Origin: Paenibacillus phytohabitans
GTDB lineage: Bacteria > Bacillota > Bacilli > Paenibacillales > Paenibacillaceae
Assembly (NCBI RefSeq): GCF_013141775.1
Contig: NZ_WHOB01000016.1
Location: forward strand, 372,001-436,000
Direction of reading: 5' to 3'
DNA length: 64,000 bases
A program made the translations under genes and the position numbers. This document shows, one piece after another, positions 34,937 to 45,492 of the stretch. Numbering within the stretch: position 1 is the first letter of the stretch; the number at the start of each line of letters is the position of its first letter. The notes under the pieces were generated by a model. The model made no database searches and had not been told where the DNA came from. It worked only from the letters and a program-made list of their open reading frames with translations.

Positions 34937-36316
34937 TTATTGTGCCGGACTTTCCGCTTCGGTAAGCTGAGGTTCTACGACCTCCGGCTCAGTATAGGCC
35001 AGGCCTTTGTCTGCAGCATAGGCAGCAAGACTGTCCAGCGCACGGTAAGCCAGGCGTTCGTTTTTCTCTTTTTTACTGCGGAATCTCGTTTCAAGCTTTG
35101 GCAGCAAGCCAAAGTTGGCGTTCATCGGCTGGAAATGCTCGGGATCTGCAGAAGTGATGTAGGCCGGCATGCTGCCCAGCACGGTATCCTGCGGGAAGAT
35201 CAGACCGTCCTCACCGAGTGCCGCTCTGGCAGCGTTCATACCGGCAATCATACCAGAAGCCGCAGACTCCACATAACCTTCAACCCCTGTCATTTGGCCG
35301 GCAAAGAACAGTCTTTCCCGTCCCTTCATTTGATAGGTGGGATGCAGAAGCTTGGGAGAATTGATAAATGTATTGCGGTGCATGACACCATAACGGACAT
35401 ACTCTGCGTTCTCAAGACCGGGGATAAGTGAAAACACGCGTTTTTGCTCGCCCCACTTCAAATGCGTCTGGAAGCCAACCAGGTTATAAAGCGTTCCCGC
35501 TGCATTATCCTGACGAAGTTGCACAACCGCGTAAGGAAGCTTCCCTGTATGAGGATTCATCAGACCTACAGGCTTCATCGGCCCGAAGAGTGCTGTCTGC
35601 TTGCCGCGCTTCATCATAATCTCGATCGGCATACAGCCTTCGAAGTAAATCTCTTTCTCAAAATCTTTGAGTGCGGCAGTCTCAGCCGAGATCAGTGCAT
35701 CATAAAAAACATCAAATTCCTCTTCCGTCATCGGACAGTTCAGGTATGCAGCTTCACCTTTGTCGTATCGGGAGGCCAAATACACCTTGCTCATATCAAT
35801 GGTGTCCTTTTCAACAATCGGGGCAGCCGCATCATAGAAGTAGAAATACTCCTCGCCAAGCAGGCCTTTAATCTCAGCGGAGAGTGCCGGAGAGGTCAGC
35901 GGGCCTGTCGCAATGACAACAATCCCTTCCTCCGGTATATGCATAAGTTCTTCATTTATGACTTCTACCAGAGGGTGATTATGCAGCATCGATGTAATCT
36001 CACCGGAGAATCCATCGCGGTCTACGGCAAGTGCGCCTCCGGCCGGAACCGCATGCCGGTCGGCTGCACCCAGTACCAGCGAGTCCAAACGGCGCATTTC
36101 CTCCTTGAGCACACCTACCGCATTGCCAAGGCCGTTGGCCCGCAGAGAGTTACTGCAGACCAACTCGGCGAACTGGTCCGTATGATGCGCCGGTGTCTTC
36201 ACAACCGGACGCATCTCATATAATCTGACCGGAACCCCGCGCGAGGCAATCTGCCAGGCGGCTTCACTACCGGCAAGTCCGGCTCCAATCACGGTTACTT
36301 TAGCTATATCAGTCAA
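34937..36316 (-). CDS. trmFO: TrmFO, folate-dependent tRNA m5U54 methyltransferase
   Basis: The roughly 459-residue FAD protein starts with the dinucleotide motif [20 protein letters not shown]. It contains [11 protein letters not shown] and a Cys in [14 protein letters not shown], features of TrmFO (Gid). It methylates U54 in the T-loop of tRNA using methylenetetrahydrofolate. The TTG at 36314-36316 is chosen because AGGAGG is 8 nt upstream; an ATG-like start further upstream overlaps the RBS. In B. subtilis xerC follows it; here hslV does. Confidence 0.96.
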   Translation of the reverse strand: MTDIAKVTVIGAGLAGSEAAWQIASRGVPVRLYEMRPVVKTPAHHTDQFAELVCSNSLRANGLGNAVGVLKEEMRRLDSLVLGAADRHAVPAGGALAVDRDGFSGEITSMLHNHPLVEVINEELMHIPEEGIVVIATGPLTSPALSAEIKGLLGEEYFYFYDAAAPIVEKDTIDMSKVYLASRYDKGEAAYLNCPMTEEEFDVFYDALISAETAALKDFEKEIYFEGCMPIEIMMKRGKQTALFGPMKPVGLMNPHTGKLPYAVVQLRQDNAAGTLYNLVGFQTHLKWGEQKRVFSLIPGLENAEYVRYGVMHRNTFINSPKLLHPTYQMKGRERLFFAGQMTGVEGYVESAASGMIAGMNAARAALGEDGLIFPQDTVLGSMPAYITSADPEHFQPMNANFGLLPKLETRFRSKKEKNERLAYRALDSLAAYAADKGLAYTEPEVVEPQLTEAESPAQ

Positions 36317-36339
36317 TTTCCTTTCCTCCTGTAACACTA

Positions 36340-38436
36340 TTATTCTGCCAGCTCTTCGTTGTCCAGCACTGCCTCGGTATGATCACAAGAAGTGCATTGC
36401 AGCTTAGTTCCCTGTTTGTTGCGCTTCTCTACCATCCAGGAGCCGCAGACAGGACATGGTTTAACCGACGGTCTATCCCAGGATACAAAGTCACAGCCCG
36501 GATACTGATCGCAGCCGTAGAAGACACGGCCTTTCTTACTGCGGCGCTCCACAACCTTACCCTCATGACATTTCGGACAGCTTACTCCGATATCCTTAAT
36601 GATCGGCTTCGTATTACGGCAGTCCGGGAATCCGGAGCAGGCCAGGAATTTACCGAAACGGCCCAGCTTGTAGACCATCGGCTTCCCGCATTTCTCGCAT
36701 AGCTCGTCGGAAACTTCATCTTCAATCTCAATTTCCTTCATTTCTTCTTCGGCGTAGAGGAGACGTTTCTCAAAAGATTCATAGAACTGGGCCAGCACTT
36801 TCACCCAGTCCTCAGCACCTTCCTCCACATGGTCAAGATCCCCTTCCATATGGGCTGTGAATTCCACATCCAGAATTTCCGGGAAGAACTCTTCCATTTG
36901 CTCTATGATCAGCTCACCGAGCTCGGTTGGCATGAACTTCTTCTCTTCAATCGCTACATATCCGCGCTTCTGGATCGTCTCCAGCGTTGGCGCGTACGTA
37001 CTCGGACGGCCGATCCCCAGTTCCTCCAGCGTTTTGACCAGACGCGCTTCCGTATATCTTGGAGGCGGCTGAGTGAAATGCTGCTTCGGCTCAATATCAT
37101 GCTTGGTTAAGTCATCGCCTGCCTTAAGCGGCGGCAGATACTTCTCCTCATCCGTTGTGCCGTCATCATTGCCTTCTACGTATACCTTCATGAAGCCCGG
37201 GAAAGAAACCTTGGACCCGACGGCTCTGAAAATCGCAGTGCCTGCTGTGATATCCACAGACAGCGTATCAAGCAGGGCTGAAGACATCTGACTGGAAACA
37301 AAACGCTCCCAAACCAGCTTATACAGGCGGAATTGGTCACGGCTCAGGAATTCTTTGACCATGTCAGGCTCACGGAGCGCCGAGGTTGGACGGATCGCTT
37401 CATGCGCATCCTGGGCTCCCGCAGCTTTCTTGGAATACTGGCGCGGTGTCTCGGGAACGAACCTCTCACCGTATTTGGAGAGGATCAGCTCCTTAGCTTC
37501 TTCCTGGGCCGTAGCAGACAGACGGGTGGAATCCGTACGCATATAGGTAATTAAACCGACAGTGCCTTCCTTGCCCAGCTCAACCCCCTCATAGAGCTGC
37601 TGAGCAACAGACATGGTCTTGGATGCGCGGAAGCCCAGCTTACGGGCAGCTTCCTGCTGCAGTGAGCTTGTTGTAAACGGAGCGGAAGGATGCCGTTGTC
37701 TTTCCTTCTCTTTTACCTCTTTAACCTGGAAGGCGGAATTCTTAATAGCATACAATACTTCCTGTACATCGCTCTCCTGGCCCAGCTCTTTTTTGTCGCC
37801 ATTCAGCTTGTGGAACTTGGCTTCGAACAAGGAATCGCGGATGCCCAGCTTCGCAGTAATGCTCCAGTATTCTGTGGGAACAAAAGCAGAGATTTCGTTC
37901 TCGCGGTCCATAATAATCTTCACAGCTACCGATTGTACCCGTCCTGCGGACAGGCCTTTTTTGACTTTCTTCCATAATAGGGGGCTAATCTTGTATCCTA
38001 CGAGCCGGTCCAGAATACGGCGGGCCTGCTGGGCATTCACAAGATCCATATTAATTTTGCGCGGTGTCTTGAAAGCATCCTTCACAGCCTGCTTCGTAAT
38101 CTCATTAAAGACAACCCGGCATTCCTGTGTGTTGTCCAAATCCAGCGCATGCGCCAAATGCCAGGCAATAGCTTCACCTTCGCGGTCCGGGTCAGCTGCG
38201 AGATAGACTTTTTTTACTTTTTTGCTGGCATCCTTGAGTTCCTTCAAGATAGAGCCTTTGCCGCGGATCGTTATATATTTGGGGTTGAAATCATTCTCCA
38301 CTTCCACACCAATCTGACTTTTCGGCAAATCTCTGATATGTCCCATTGATGCCTTTACAATATATTTACTGCCCAGATATTTACCAATCGTTTTTGCTTT
38401 TGCCGGTGACTCTACAATAACCAACGCATCTGCCAT
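36340..38436 (-). CDS. topA: DNA topoisomerase I
   Basis: The roughly 698-residue type IA topoisomerase has an N-terminal Toprim domain ([34 protein letters not shown]) and the active-site Tyr in [14 protein letters not shown]. It ends with three 4-Cys zinc modules ([13 protein letters not shown]..., [13 protein letters not shown]..., [13 protein letters not shown]...CTSC). It relaxes negative supercoils. ATG at 38434-38436 follows GGGAGGAAAACCT; the longer ORF has no RBS. Confidence 0.97.
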   Translation of the reverse strand: MADALVIVESPAKAKTIGKYLGSKYIVKASMGHIRDLPKSQIGVEVENDFNPKYITIRGKGSILKELKDASKKVKKVYLAADPDREGEAIAWHLAHALDLDNTQECRVVFNEITKQAVKDAFKTPRKINMDLVNAQQARRILDRLVGYKISPLLWKKVKKGLSAGRVQSVAVKIIMDRENEISAFVPTEYWSITAKLGIRDSLFEAKFHKLNGDKKELGQESDVQEVLYAIKNSAFQVKEVKEKERQRHPSAPFTTSSLQQEAARKLGFRASKTMSVAQQLYEGVELGKEGTVGLITYMRTDSTRLSATAQEEAKELILSKYGERFVPETPRQYSKKAAGAQDAHEAIRPTSALREPDMVKEFLSRDQFRLYKLVWERFVSSQMSSALLDTLSVDITAGTAIFRAVGSKVSFPGFMKVYVEGNDDGTTDEEKYLPPLKAGDDLTKHDIEPKQHFTQPPPRYTEARLVKTLEELGIGRPSTYAPTLETIQKRGYVAIEEKKFMPTELGELIIEQMEEFFPEILDVEFTAHMEGDLDHVEEGAEDWVKVLAQFYESFEKRLLYAEEEMKEIEIEDEVSDELCEKCGKPMVYKLGRFGKFLACSGFPDCRNTKPIIKDIGVSCPKCHEGKVVERRSKKGRVFYGCDQYPGCDFVSWDRPSVKPCPVCGSWMVEKRNKQGTKLQCTSCDHTEAVLDNEELAE

Positions 38437-38535
38437 AGGTTTTCCTCCCAAAAGTTTGTAAGCATACATCCTCCTGAACCTGCCCTCAGGCCCGGCGGAA
38501 ATCAAGAGTCTATGCTTAACACGGTTACTTCTATA

Positions 38536-39654
38536 TTAAATTACCTTATAAATTGCACCCGGCAATTGTGTTACCGCTTTTTTTATGATTAAAGATAACA
38601 GAACTGAATGCAAATGTCCAAAATCCCACCTCGTGGACGCCAGGAGCTCATCGAGTGTAAAGGGGCCTTGATGCAGTATATGGTAAAGGTGCAACTCCTC
38701 ACTTGTCAATTTCTTTTCGATTAAGCCATCTCCATCGGAAGGCCCGGAACCGCTTGCCGGAGTCCCTGAAGTACCCTTTCCAGGCAGATAAGCTATGTAT
38801 TCTTCCACGATATCCGCGGAGCTTGTCACCACCTTCGCACCTTGTTTAATCAGCTCTAATGCGCCTCTGCTCTTGGGCGAGGTGAGCGGACCCGGGACAG
38901 CAAACACATCCCTTCCTGCTTCTAGCGCAGCGTCGGCGGTAATCAGGGAACCGCTGCGGCTGTCTGCTTCGACCACCACCGTGCCGAGCGACAGTCCGGC
39001 GATAATCCGGTTGCGCTGCGGAAATAATCCGGGATGGCTCGGGGTACCGAGCGGATATTCACTAATCACAAGCCCGACACGTGAAATCTGCTGCTCCAGC
39101 TCACGGTTCTCAGGCGGATAGACCTTATCCAGCCCCGTTGCGACCACAGCAATGGTACTTCCGGCTCCCGATAATGCTGCTTCGTGGCAGACACTGTCAA
39201 TCCCTCTCGCTAGGCCGCTTATAACCGTGAGACCGGCCGCACTGAGCTGTTCAGCCAGCATTTCACCAATCTTGCGTCCATAGGCAGTAGGCACACGGGT
39301 TCCAACCATAGCTACAGAAGGACGGGAAGCCAGCTCCAGACGGCCGCGATAATATAAAACCCAAGGCGGCTGGGGGGTTTCCTTTAACTGGACAGGGTAC
39401 CCTTCATCCAGCAAAGTCACCATCGAAACACCGCTTGCTTCCATTAAAGAGCGGCGCTGCAGAATCCATTCTTCATTAAAGACAGCGTTAAGCCTGGCCG
39501 ACATTTTGCCGCTGATTCCGGCCCGCTCCCAATCAGTAACGGAACAGGACAAAGCTTCATTCGTCAAAAGTCCCGCCTGGCGTATTCTGTCCATACTTTT
39601 CCATCCAATGCCTTCTACTTCATTTAAACCGAACAGCAGATCCCGCGTTTCCAT
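38536..39654 (-). CDS. dprA: DNA processing protein DprA (Smf)
   Basis: The roughly 372-residue protein has a helical N-terminal domain and a Rossmann-like core with VAMVGTRVPTAYGRKIGEML, ISGLARGIDSVCHEAAL and FPQRNRIIAGLS. A C-terminal winged-helix region (about 305-372) follows. DprA loads RecA on incoming single-stranded DNA during transformation. ATG at 39652-39654 has AGGAG with 9-nt spacing. It is separated from sucD by a terminator, so dprA-topA-trmFO-hslVU may be its own unit. Confidence 0.95.
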   Translation of the reverse strand: METRDLLFGLNEVEGIGWKSMDRIRQAGLLTNEALSCSVTDWERAGISGKMSARLNAVFNEEWILQRRSLMEASGVSMVTLLDEGYPVQLKETPQPPWVLYYRGRLELASRPSVAMVGTRVPTAYGRKIGEMLAEQLSAAGLTVISGLARGIDSVCHEAALSGAGSTIAVVATGLDKVYPPENRELEQQISRVGLVISEYPLGTPSHPGLFPQRNRIIAGLSLGTVVVEADSRSGSLITADAALEAGRDVFAVPGPLTSPKSRGALELIKQGAKVVTSSADIVEEYIAYLPGKGTSGTPASGSGPSDGDGLIEKKLTSEELHLYHILHQGPFTLDELLASTRWDFGHLHSVLLSLIIKKAVTQLPGAIYKVI

Positions 39655-39720
39655 ATGCATTCTCTCCTATACGGAAGGGCCAGCCTTCCTTAATGATTAC
39701 ATAAACTGCCGAAAAAAGAC

Positions 39721-39767
39721 AAAAAAAGCAACCCTTCACCCCGGTACTCCGGGACAAAAGGTTGCTT
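39721..39767 (-). terminator. Intrinsic terminator after sucCD
   Basis: AAGCAACC at the base pairs with GGTTGCTT around an inner CCCGGAGTACCGGG hairpin. The stem is followed on the minus strand by TTTTTTTG. It lies between the sucD stop and dprA. Confidence 0.85.
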
Positions 39768-39837
39768 ACCTTTAAAATGATTATACATGAATCAGCGGTA
39801 AAAGCAGTGATCTTTGTGTGATTCTGCAGGCTGAGCT

Positions 39838-40767
39838 CTAGTGAGTGGTGAAAGCATTCAGAATGCCGCGTTCCTCAAGCACACTGACGAGTGTAGAGCC
39901 CATCTCCGCAGGCGTTGGCGCGACCTTGATCCCGCAGGACTCCAGCACAGCGATCTTCTCGCTGGCCGTTCCTTTGCCGCCTGAAATAATCGCCCCGGCA
40001 TGGCCCATCCGTTTGCCGGGAGGTGCAGTAACGCCCCCGATAAAGCCGACTACAGGCTTTGTCATATTCTCTTTAATCCACTCAGCCGCCTCTTCCTCCG
40101 CTGTCCCGCCGATCTCTCCGATCATGATGACAGCTTTGGTGCCCGGGTCATCATTAAACAGCTTCAGAATATCTATGAACTCCGATCCCTTGACCGGATC
40201 TCCGCCGATACCTACAGCCGAAGACTGGCCGATACCACGCTCCGTCAGCTGATGTACAGCTTCATAGGTCAGGGTTCCGCTCCGCGAGACAACCCCTACA
40301 TAACCCGGCATATGAATATAACCCGGCATAATCCCGATTTTACATTCTCCAGGCGTGATTACCCCCGGACAGTTGGGACCGATTAATACAGTAGAACGTC
40401 CCTCCATATATCTTGATACTTTAACCATATCCAGCACGGGAATGCCTTCTGTGATACAAATGACGAGCTCCATTTCAGCATCCACAGCTTCCATAATCGA
40501 ATCTGCAGCAAAAGCCGGCGGAACATAAATCACACTCGCGGTTGCACCCGTGGCAGCTTTGGCGGCAACGACCGTATCAAATACCGGAAGACTGGCTTCC
40601 GTGCCATTTTCAAGAGTGATCTGAACAAAGGTTCCTCCCTTGCCCGGGGTTACCCCGCCTACCATCTGGGTGCCGTAATCCAGTGCCCCTTTAGTATGAA
40701 ATAAGCCCGTAGCGCCCGTAATTCCCTGTGTGATGACTTTTGTATGTTTATCTACAAGAATGCTCAT
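39838..40767 (-). CDS. sucD: Succinyl-CoA ligase alpha subunit
   Basis: The 309-residue protein has the CoA-binding Rossmann domain ([20 protein letters not shown]) and the phosphorylated active-site His in [20 protein letters not shown]. With SucC it converts succinyl-CoA to succinate in the TCA cycle, making ATP or GTP. It follows sucC after 35 nt. Confidence 0.97.
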   Translation of the reverse strand: MSILVDKHTKVITQGITGATGLFHTKGALDYGTQMVGGVTPGKGGTFVQITLENGTEASLPVFDTVVAAKAATGATASVIYVPPAFAADSIMEAVDAEMELVICITEGIPVLDMVKVSRYMEGRSTVLIGPNCPGVITPGECKIGIMPGYIHMPGYVGVVSRSGTLTYEAVHQLTERGIGQSSAVGIGGDPVKGSEFIDILKLFNDDPGTKAVIMIGEIGGTAEEEAAEWIKENMTKPVVGFIGGVTAPPGKRMGHAGAIISGGKGTASEKIAVLESCGIKVAPTPAEMGSTLVSVLEERGILNAFTTH

Positions 40768-40802
40768 GCGTCAGGTCACATCCTCACTTTTATTGTCGAA
40801 TA

Positions 40803-41960
40803 TTACACCAGAGCAACAATTTTACGGGCACCGTCAGCCATGGAATCGGCAGCAACAATATTCAGTCCCGATCCGGCGAGAATTTCTTTGCCCAGTGCTA
40901 CATTCGTGCCTTCAAGACGTACAACCAGCGGCTTCGTTAACCCGAGCTGTCTTGCTGCCTCAACTACACCGGTAGCAATGACATCACAGCGCATGATTCC
41001 GCCGAAAATATTAACAAAAATCCCGCTTACCTTATCATCCGAGAGGATGATTTTGAAAGCTTCGGTTACCTTCTCTGTGGTTGCGCCGCCCCCTACATCC
41101 AGGAAGTTGGCCGGCTCTCCGCCGTAATATTTAATAATATCCATGGTAGCCATCGCAAGCCCCGCCCCATTCACCATACAGCCGATGTTGCCGTCAAGCG
41201 CGATATAGCTAAGATCGTATTTGGAAGCTTCAATCTCTTTGGTATCCTCTTCGTCCAGGTCACGGAGCTCCAGAATATCCTTATGCCGGAACAGCGCATT
41301 AGAATCGAAATTCAGCTTGGCATCAAGCGCCATCACATTTCCGTCAGCCGTTACAACCAGCGGATTAATCTCCGCGATGGAGCAATCTTTATCCACAAAA
41401 GCCAGATATAGCGCTTGCATGAACTTGACCGCTTTATTTACCAGCTCTGAAGGTATGGCTATGCTGTAAGCCAGTTTACGCGCCTGGAAGGTCTGCAGTC
41501 CCACTGCCGGATCAATGATTTCCTTGAAAATCTTCTCCGGATGTGTGGCCGCCACCTCTTCGATCTCTGTACCGCCTTCCTCGGAAGCCATCATGACTAC
41601 CCGCCCGGAACCACGGTCTACAACCAGTCCGATATAATACTCTTTAACAATCTGGCAGCCCTCTTCAATCAGCAGCCGCTTCACTACCTTGCCTTCGGGT
41701 CCCGTCTGGTGGGTGACCAGCGTCTTGCCGAGGATTTCAGCCGCATAGGCACGAACCTCATCACTGTTCTTCGCCACCTTGACGCCTCCGGCTTTACCGC
41801 GTCCGCCTGCATGAATCTGAGCTTTGACTACAACTACCGGTGTACTCAGCGCTGCGGCAGCTTCCACTGCTTCCTCCACTGTATAAGCTACTTTTCCGTT
41901 CGGTACGGCTACGCCGTACTTCTTAAGTACTTCTTTTCCCTGATACTCGTGGATATTCAT
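40803..41960 (-). CDS. sucC: Succinyl-CoA ligase beta subunit
   Basis: The 385-residue protein begins [17 protein letters not shown]. It has the ATP-grasp fold ([40 protein letters not shown]) and the C-terminal domain with [20 protein letters not shown]. It binds nucleotide and succinate. First gene of the sucCD unit, with a candidate promoter and cre site upstream. Confidence 0.97.
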   Translation of the reverse strand: MNIHEYQGKEVLKKYGVAVPNGKVAYTVEEAVEAAAALSTPVVVVKAQIHAGGRGKAGGVKVAKNSDEVRAYAAEILGKTLVTHQTGPEGKVVKRLLIEEGCQIVKEYYIGLVVDRGSGRVVMMASEEGGTEIEEVAATHPEKIFKEIIDPAVGLQTFQARKLAYSIAIPSELVNKAVKFMQALYLAFVDKDCSIAEINPLVVTADGNVMALDAKLNFDSNALFRHKDILELRDLDEEDTKEIEASKYDLSYIALDGNIGCMVNGAGLAMATMDIIKYYGGEPANFLDVGGGATTEKVTEAFKIILSDDKVSGIFVNIFGGIMRCDVIATGVVEAARQLGLTKPLVVRLEGTNVALGKEILAGSGLNIVAADSMADGARKIVALV

Positions 41961-42136
41961 ACCGGAAGCCTCCTAAAGTGTTGCGGTGACCTGTGCAGGC
42001 AGCCTGCGGCCATTCCGCATTCCGTTTTGATTGTCCAAAGCCGGGTCCAGACCGGTGAAAACTGGCAATATCCCGGCACATGCAGAAAACCGCCGCCTGA
42101 ATATTAAATCCGCAAACGGTACAGTTTTCTGCTAGT

Positions 42137-42194
42137 GGCATATAGAACATATTACAGAGTGATATCTATAATTACCTATATGCCAGAATGTGAA
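42137..42194 (-). promoter_or_regulatory. Candidate sucCD promoter with embedded inverted repeat
   Basis: On the minus strand TTCACA (42189-42194) and TATAGA (42165-42170) are separated by 18 nt. A 9-bp inverted repeat GGCATATAG/CTATATGCC (42137-42145 and 42176-42184) encloses the -10 and could be an operator. The roughly 200-nt leader up to sucC has no gene. Confidence 0.45.
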
Positions 42195-42217
42195 ACCCAG
42201 AATATTGTAACATGTTT

Positions 42218-42231
42218 TATAAGCGCTTTCC
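42218..42231. promoter_or_regulatory. Candidate CcpA cre site upstream of sucCD
   Basis: TATAAGCGCTTTCC and its complement each match the cre consensus TGWAARCGYTWNCW at 12 of 14 positions, with a perfect AAGCGCTT core. It lies 24 bp upstream of the candidate sucCD -35. TCA genes are known CcpA targets in Bacillus; the assignment here is inference. Confidence 0.45.
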
Positions 42232-42316
42232 TTAAAAACTTTCACTATTTATACATACATTTTCGCTCGATTTCATGCCGGAATGCGAACGATTGCATTG
42301 ACTTTGTGCTGATAGA

Positions 42317-42784
42317 CTATTTCGAATTGCTAATATTGCTCTCATGAACACGGGCAAGCAGGTCTTTGAACTGGCCAAGCAGTCCAACAAACTCCTCGGG
42401 GGAGAGCATGGTGCCTTCGGCCATTTTGCCGGGAATGCACATCGCATCCTGCTGCAGTGCCAAACCTTGTGCGGTTAATGAAATTAACACCTTCCGCTCG
42501 TCCTGCAAAGAACGTTCGCGCAGAATCAGGCCTGCAGCCTGCAGTCTCTTGAGCAGCGGAGTCAGCGTACCGGAGTCCAGGAACAGAGCTTCACCAAGCT
42601 CCTTGACCGTACATTGCCGTCTCTCCCAGAGGACAAGCATAACCAGGTACTGCGAATACGTTAATCCGATCTTGTCCAGGTGAGGCTGGTACAGCTTCGT
42701 AAATTCACGCGAACAGGCATAAATCGTAAAGCAGAGCTGGTTCTCGAGCATTAGCTCCGGAGGAGTCATAGTTTCTTCTTGCAT
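42317..42784 (-). CDS. ohrR: MarR-family peroxide sensor OhrR
   Basis: The 155-residue protein has the MarR winged helix (CTVKELGEALFLDSGTLTPL and the basic wing RERSLQDERKVLISLT). A Cys in LENQLCFTIYACSREFTK matches the reactive N-terminal Cys of OhrR. A second Cys four residues later and one near residue 113 leave open whether it uses the 1-Cys or 2-Cys mechanism. It represses the divergent ohrA until organic hydroperoxide oxidises the Cys. Confidence 0.9.
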   Translation of the reverse strand: MQEETMTPPELMLENQLCFTIYACSREFTKLYQPHLDKIGLTYSQYLVMLVLWERRQCTVKELGEALFLDSGTLTPLLKRLQAAGLILRERSLQDERKVLISLTAQGLALQQDAMCIPGKMAEGTMLSPEEFVGLLGQFKDLLARVHESNISNSK

Positions 42785-42813
42785 ATCATCTTCACCTGCC
42801 TTTGTGACATTAG

Positions 42814-42898
42814 TTTAACACAATTCATTCACAATATCATGTTAATAGCGGAAAATATATTGACTTTTATTTTAATTGTGTTAAATTAAGTTGTGTAC
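42814..42898. promoter_or_regulatory. ohrR-ohrA divergent operator/promoter region
   Basis: A 12-nt inverted repeat TTTAACACAATT (42814-42825) / AATTGTGTTAAA (42874-42885) flanks the intergenic region. The right copy overlaps the spacer and -10 of a plus-strand promoter with -35 TTGACT (42860-42865), and is followed by AAGTTGTGTACAAT. The AT-rich pattern resembles the known OhrR operator (AATT/TTGTA repeats), so both genes are probably controlled here. Confidence 0.65.
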
Positions 42899-42932
42899 AA
42901 TACAATATGAAAACGAACGGGAGCGATTTATA

Positions 42933-43361
42933 ATGATGACTATTCAACAGAAAATGTATGAAACTACAGTAAAAGCGGTTGGCGGAAGACAAGGATATAT
43001 CGAATCTGAAAGTCCTAAGCTAAACCTTACCATCAGCACACCACGCGAAATGGGCGGCGCCGGCGGTGAAGGCACTAACCCTGAGCAGCTGTTCGCAGCA
43101 GGCTACTCCGCGTGTTTCGACAGCGCACTGAATATGGTTGCCCGTATGGGTAAAATCAAGATCGAGGGCAGTGAAGTAACAGCAACGGTAAGCTTTGGCA
43201 AAGTCGAAGACGGCGGCTTCGGCATTGCCGTGAAGATGGACGTTCTGGTCAAAGGCGTAGATCACGAAACTGCAGTCCAGCTGGTAGAAGCGGCTCACGG
43301 CGCATGCCCTTACTCCCGCGCAACCCGCGGCAATATTGAAGTTGAACTGAATGTGCTGTAA
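42933..43361 (+). CDS. ohrA: Organic hydroperoxide reductase OhrA
   Basis: The roughly 142-residue Ohr/OsmC-family protein has the two catalytic Cys in AAGYSACFDSALNMVA and AHGACPYSRATRGNIE, plus the conserved GGxxGTNPEQL-type region GGEGTNPEQLFA. It reduces organic peroxides using lipoylated partners. The ATG at 42933 is chosen because GGGAG lies upstream; the open frame begins earlier without an RBS. One of only a few plus-strand genes. Confidence 0.95.
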   Translation: MMTIQQKMYETTVKAVGGRQGYIESESPKLNLTISTPREMGGAGGEGTNPEQLFAAGYSACFDSALNMVARMGKIKIEGSEVTATVSFGKVEDGGFGIAVKMDVLVKGVDHETAVQLVEAAHGACPYSRATRGNIEVELNVL

Positions 43362-43447
43362 GACATACTGCTCAGTATAATTACAAGACCGGGTATACAT
43401 GTTCTATCCCCAGCCTGCCCTTTATATAGCCATACTTTCTTTAAAGT

Positions 43448-43505
43448 AAACGCCCTGTCCGGCGGCCCCGGGCAGGGTGTTTGCCGTTGATCGGCAAACT
43501 TTATG
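43448..43505 (+). terminator. Tandem hairpins after ohrA
   Basis: CGCCCTG...CAGGGTG forms a GC-rich stem followed by GTTT. A second hairpin GTTTGCCG-TTGAT-CGGCAAAC follows, then TTTATGC. Together they probably terminate ohrA transcription, although the T-runs are short. Confidence 0.6.
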
Positions 43506-43761
43506 CTTTGGGTCCCGTGTTAATCTATCCATTTGTCTTCGATTATTCTATCTAACCCGCACTACAATTAACTTTCAAAAGAGTTACTGATGTGCGTTTC
43601 CCGGCGGAAACTCAGCACGACTCTTGGGTGACTACCAGCTGATGGAGTGAAATTCCTTTATATATGCAGATACGGCAGATTTGTATGTCAAACAGACTCA
43701 GAATCCTTTAGATGACCAGTTCCCGATCATTTCGGGCTCGAATGAACAAGATAACGCTCAC
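43506..43761. other. Gene-free stretch between ohrA terminator and yifB
   Basis: No ORF with an RBS is seen. In one plus frame (43659-43755) the reading TADLYVKQTQNPLDDQFPI looks protein-like and may be a decayed gene remnant, but I cannot support it as a pseudogene. The yifB coding sequence ends at the right edge and no clear terminator for yifB was recognised. Confidence 0.4.
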
Positions 43762-45492
43762 TTAGTATTCCTCCTCTGCCGTCACCTGGCGGTCCAGATT
43801 ACGGTACTGGACAGCTTCGGCAAGATGCGCAGAACCAATCTCCTCTGCCCCTTCCAGATCGGCGATGGTGCGGGCCAGCTTAATGATCCGGTCATGCGCC
43901 CGCATGCTGAGGCCAAGACTCTCCAGAATCCGGTTCAGCAGCAAATTTTCTTCATGCCTCAGAACTGCGTAACGGCGTAACGCTGCTCCGGAAAGCTCAC
44001 TGTTCCAGGAGATCGGCAGGTGCCGGTAACGCTTAGCTTGAATAGCCTGAGCCCGCAGAACGTCCTCACGCATCCGCGCTGTAGACAATGCCGGCACATT
44101 CCGGTCCCATTCTTTCGGGCGGGGAACATCAACCTGCATGTCCATCCGGTCCAGCAGCGGTCCTGAGATTTTGGCCCGGTACTGGGCGATTCGTGCCGGA
44201 CTGCAGGTACATCGCTGCTGTGAGCTGCCGTTCCCGAGAAATCCGCACATGCAGGGGTTCATAGAGCAGGCGAGCAGAAACTGGGCCGGGAAGGTAAACG
44301 ACGCCCTGGCCCGGCTGATGGTCACTACCCCGTCCTCCAGCGGCTGGCGGAGAACCTCAAGAACCGTGCGGGAGAATTCAGGCAGCTCGTCCAGAAACAG
44401 AATTCCGCGGTGTGCCAGGCTGACTTCACCCGGCTTCGGTATTCCCCCTCCACCAATCAGTCCGGCAGCCGAAATCGTGTGATGCGGGGAACGAAACGGG
44501 CGGAGGCGCATCAGGCCTCCATTGCTGTCCCTCAGCTTACCGGCGGCACTGAATATCTTCATCACTTCAAGCGATTCATCATCGCTCAGGTCTGGGAGAA
44601 TGCCGGGAAGTCGTTTAATCAGCATCGTTTTGCCTGTCCCCGGAGGGCCAATCAAGAGGATGTTATGCATTCCGGCAGCGGCAATAGTGAGCGCGCGCTT
44701 CACGTGATTCTGTCCAATGACATCACTGTAATCCTCCTTCATCAGATAATCCTCCCGGCTCGGGGCAATAACCTTGTTCCCTTCCGGCTGATATCTCAGA
44801 TGGTCCAGCGTCAGCACCTGAACTGGCGGGCGGTTCCTCGGGGACGGCTCATTGCTAACCGATACCGGAAACGGCAGCTCTGTCTGCGGCGTGGATAGTT
44901 CCGGAACGGCTGAATCAGGCACTTCTGTAGGTAATCGCGGCTCCAGTCCTGGAGCTGGCTCTTCCGCAAACAGAGAAGCCGGAACACCGGCTGCTGACGG
45001 TGACAACTCGCGCAAATGTCCGGCTGTATATACACGGATTCCCGTAATCAGCGCTGCTTCGGCAGCATTTCCCGGTGGTACGAGGACTGCCTGAAAGCCT
45101 GCCCGGCGCGCTGCCTCAACCATAGGTAACACCCCATTAACCGGACGCAGACTGCCGTCCAGCGCCAATTCTCCGATGAGCAGCATTTTCCCGGCATCCG
45201 GCATAATAAGCTGGCCGCTTGTTGTCAGAATCCCCAGGGCGATGGCCAGATCGAACGCCGATCCCTCCTTGCGCAGATCTGCAGGTGCCAGATTGATTGT
45301 AACGCGCTGCTGAGGATAGCTGTAGCCGCAGTTTTTAACCGCAGCCCGGACTCTCTCTACCGCTTCCCTCACAGCAGAATCCGGCAATCCGATGATTATC
45401 GTCTGCGGAAGCCCGTTCGCCAGATCAATTTCCACGCCGATCATTACGCCTTCAATCCCATACAAACATGCACTATGCATCTTTCCGTACAC
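43762..45492 (-). CDS. YifB/ComM-family Mg-chelatase-like AAA+ ATPase
   Basis: The 576-residue protein has an N-terminal Lon-protease-like domain (residues 1-165; VTINLAPADLRKEGSAFDLA). An atypical Pro/Glu-rich insert of roughly 65 residues follows, then the AAA+ core (LLIGPPGTGKTMLIKRLPGI, LFLDELPEFSRTVLEVLRQP) and a C-terminal helical domain. The family member ComM is a branch-migration helicase in natural transformation. Typical length is about 500-510, so the insert is unusual. GTG start with AGGAGG upstream. Confidence 0.9.
   Translation of the reverse strand: MYGKMHSACLYGIEGVMIGVEIDLANGLPQTIIIGLPDSAVREAVERVRAAVKNCGYSYPQQRVTINLAPADLRKEGSAFDLAIALGILTTSGQLIMPDAGKMLLIGELALDGSLRPVNGVLPMVEAARRAGFQAVLVPPGNAAEAALITGIRVYTAGHLRELSPSAAGVPASLFAEEPAPGLEPRLPTEVPDSAVPELSTPQTELPFPVSVSNEPSPRNRPPVQVLTLDHLRYQPEGNKVIAPSREDYLMKEDYSDVIGQNHVKRALTIAAAGMHNILLIGPPGTGKTMLIKRLPGILPDLSDDESLEVMKIFSAAGKLRDSNGGLMRLRPFRSPHHTISAAGLIGGGGIPKPGEVSLAHRGILFLDELPEFSRTVLEVLRQPLEDGVVTISRARASFTFPAQFLLACSMNPCMCGFLGNGSSQQRCTCSPARIAQYRAKISGPLLDRMDMQVDVPRPKEWDRNVPALSTARMREDVLRAQAIQAKRYRHLPISWNSELSGAALRRYAVLRHEENLLLNRILESLGLSMRAHDRIIKLARTIADLEGAEEIGSAHLAEAVQYRNLDRQVTAEEEY

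Noticed and set aside
43659-43755. Protein-like plus-strand reading after ohrA
   Set aside because: TADLYVKQTQNPLDDQFPI reads well, but there is no RBS or start and the frame is soon antisense to yifB. Too short to call a pseudogene.
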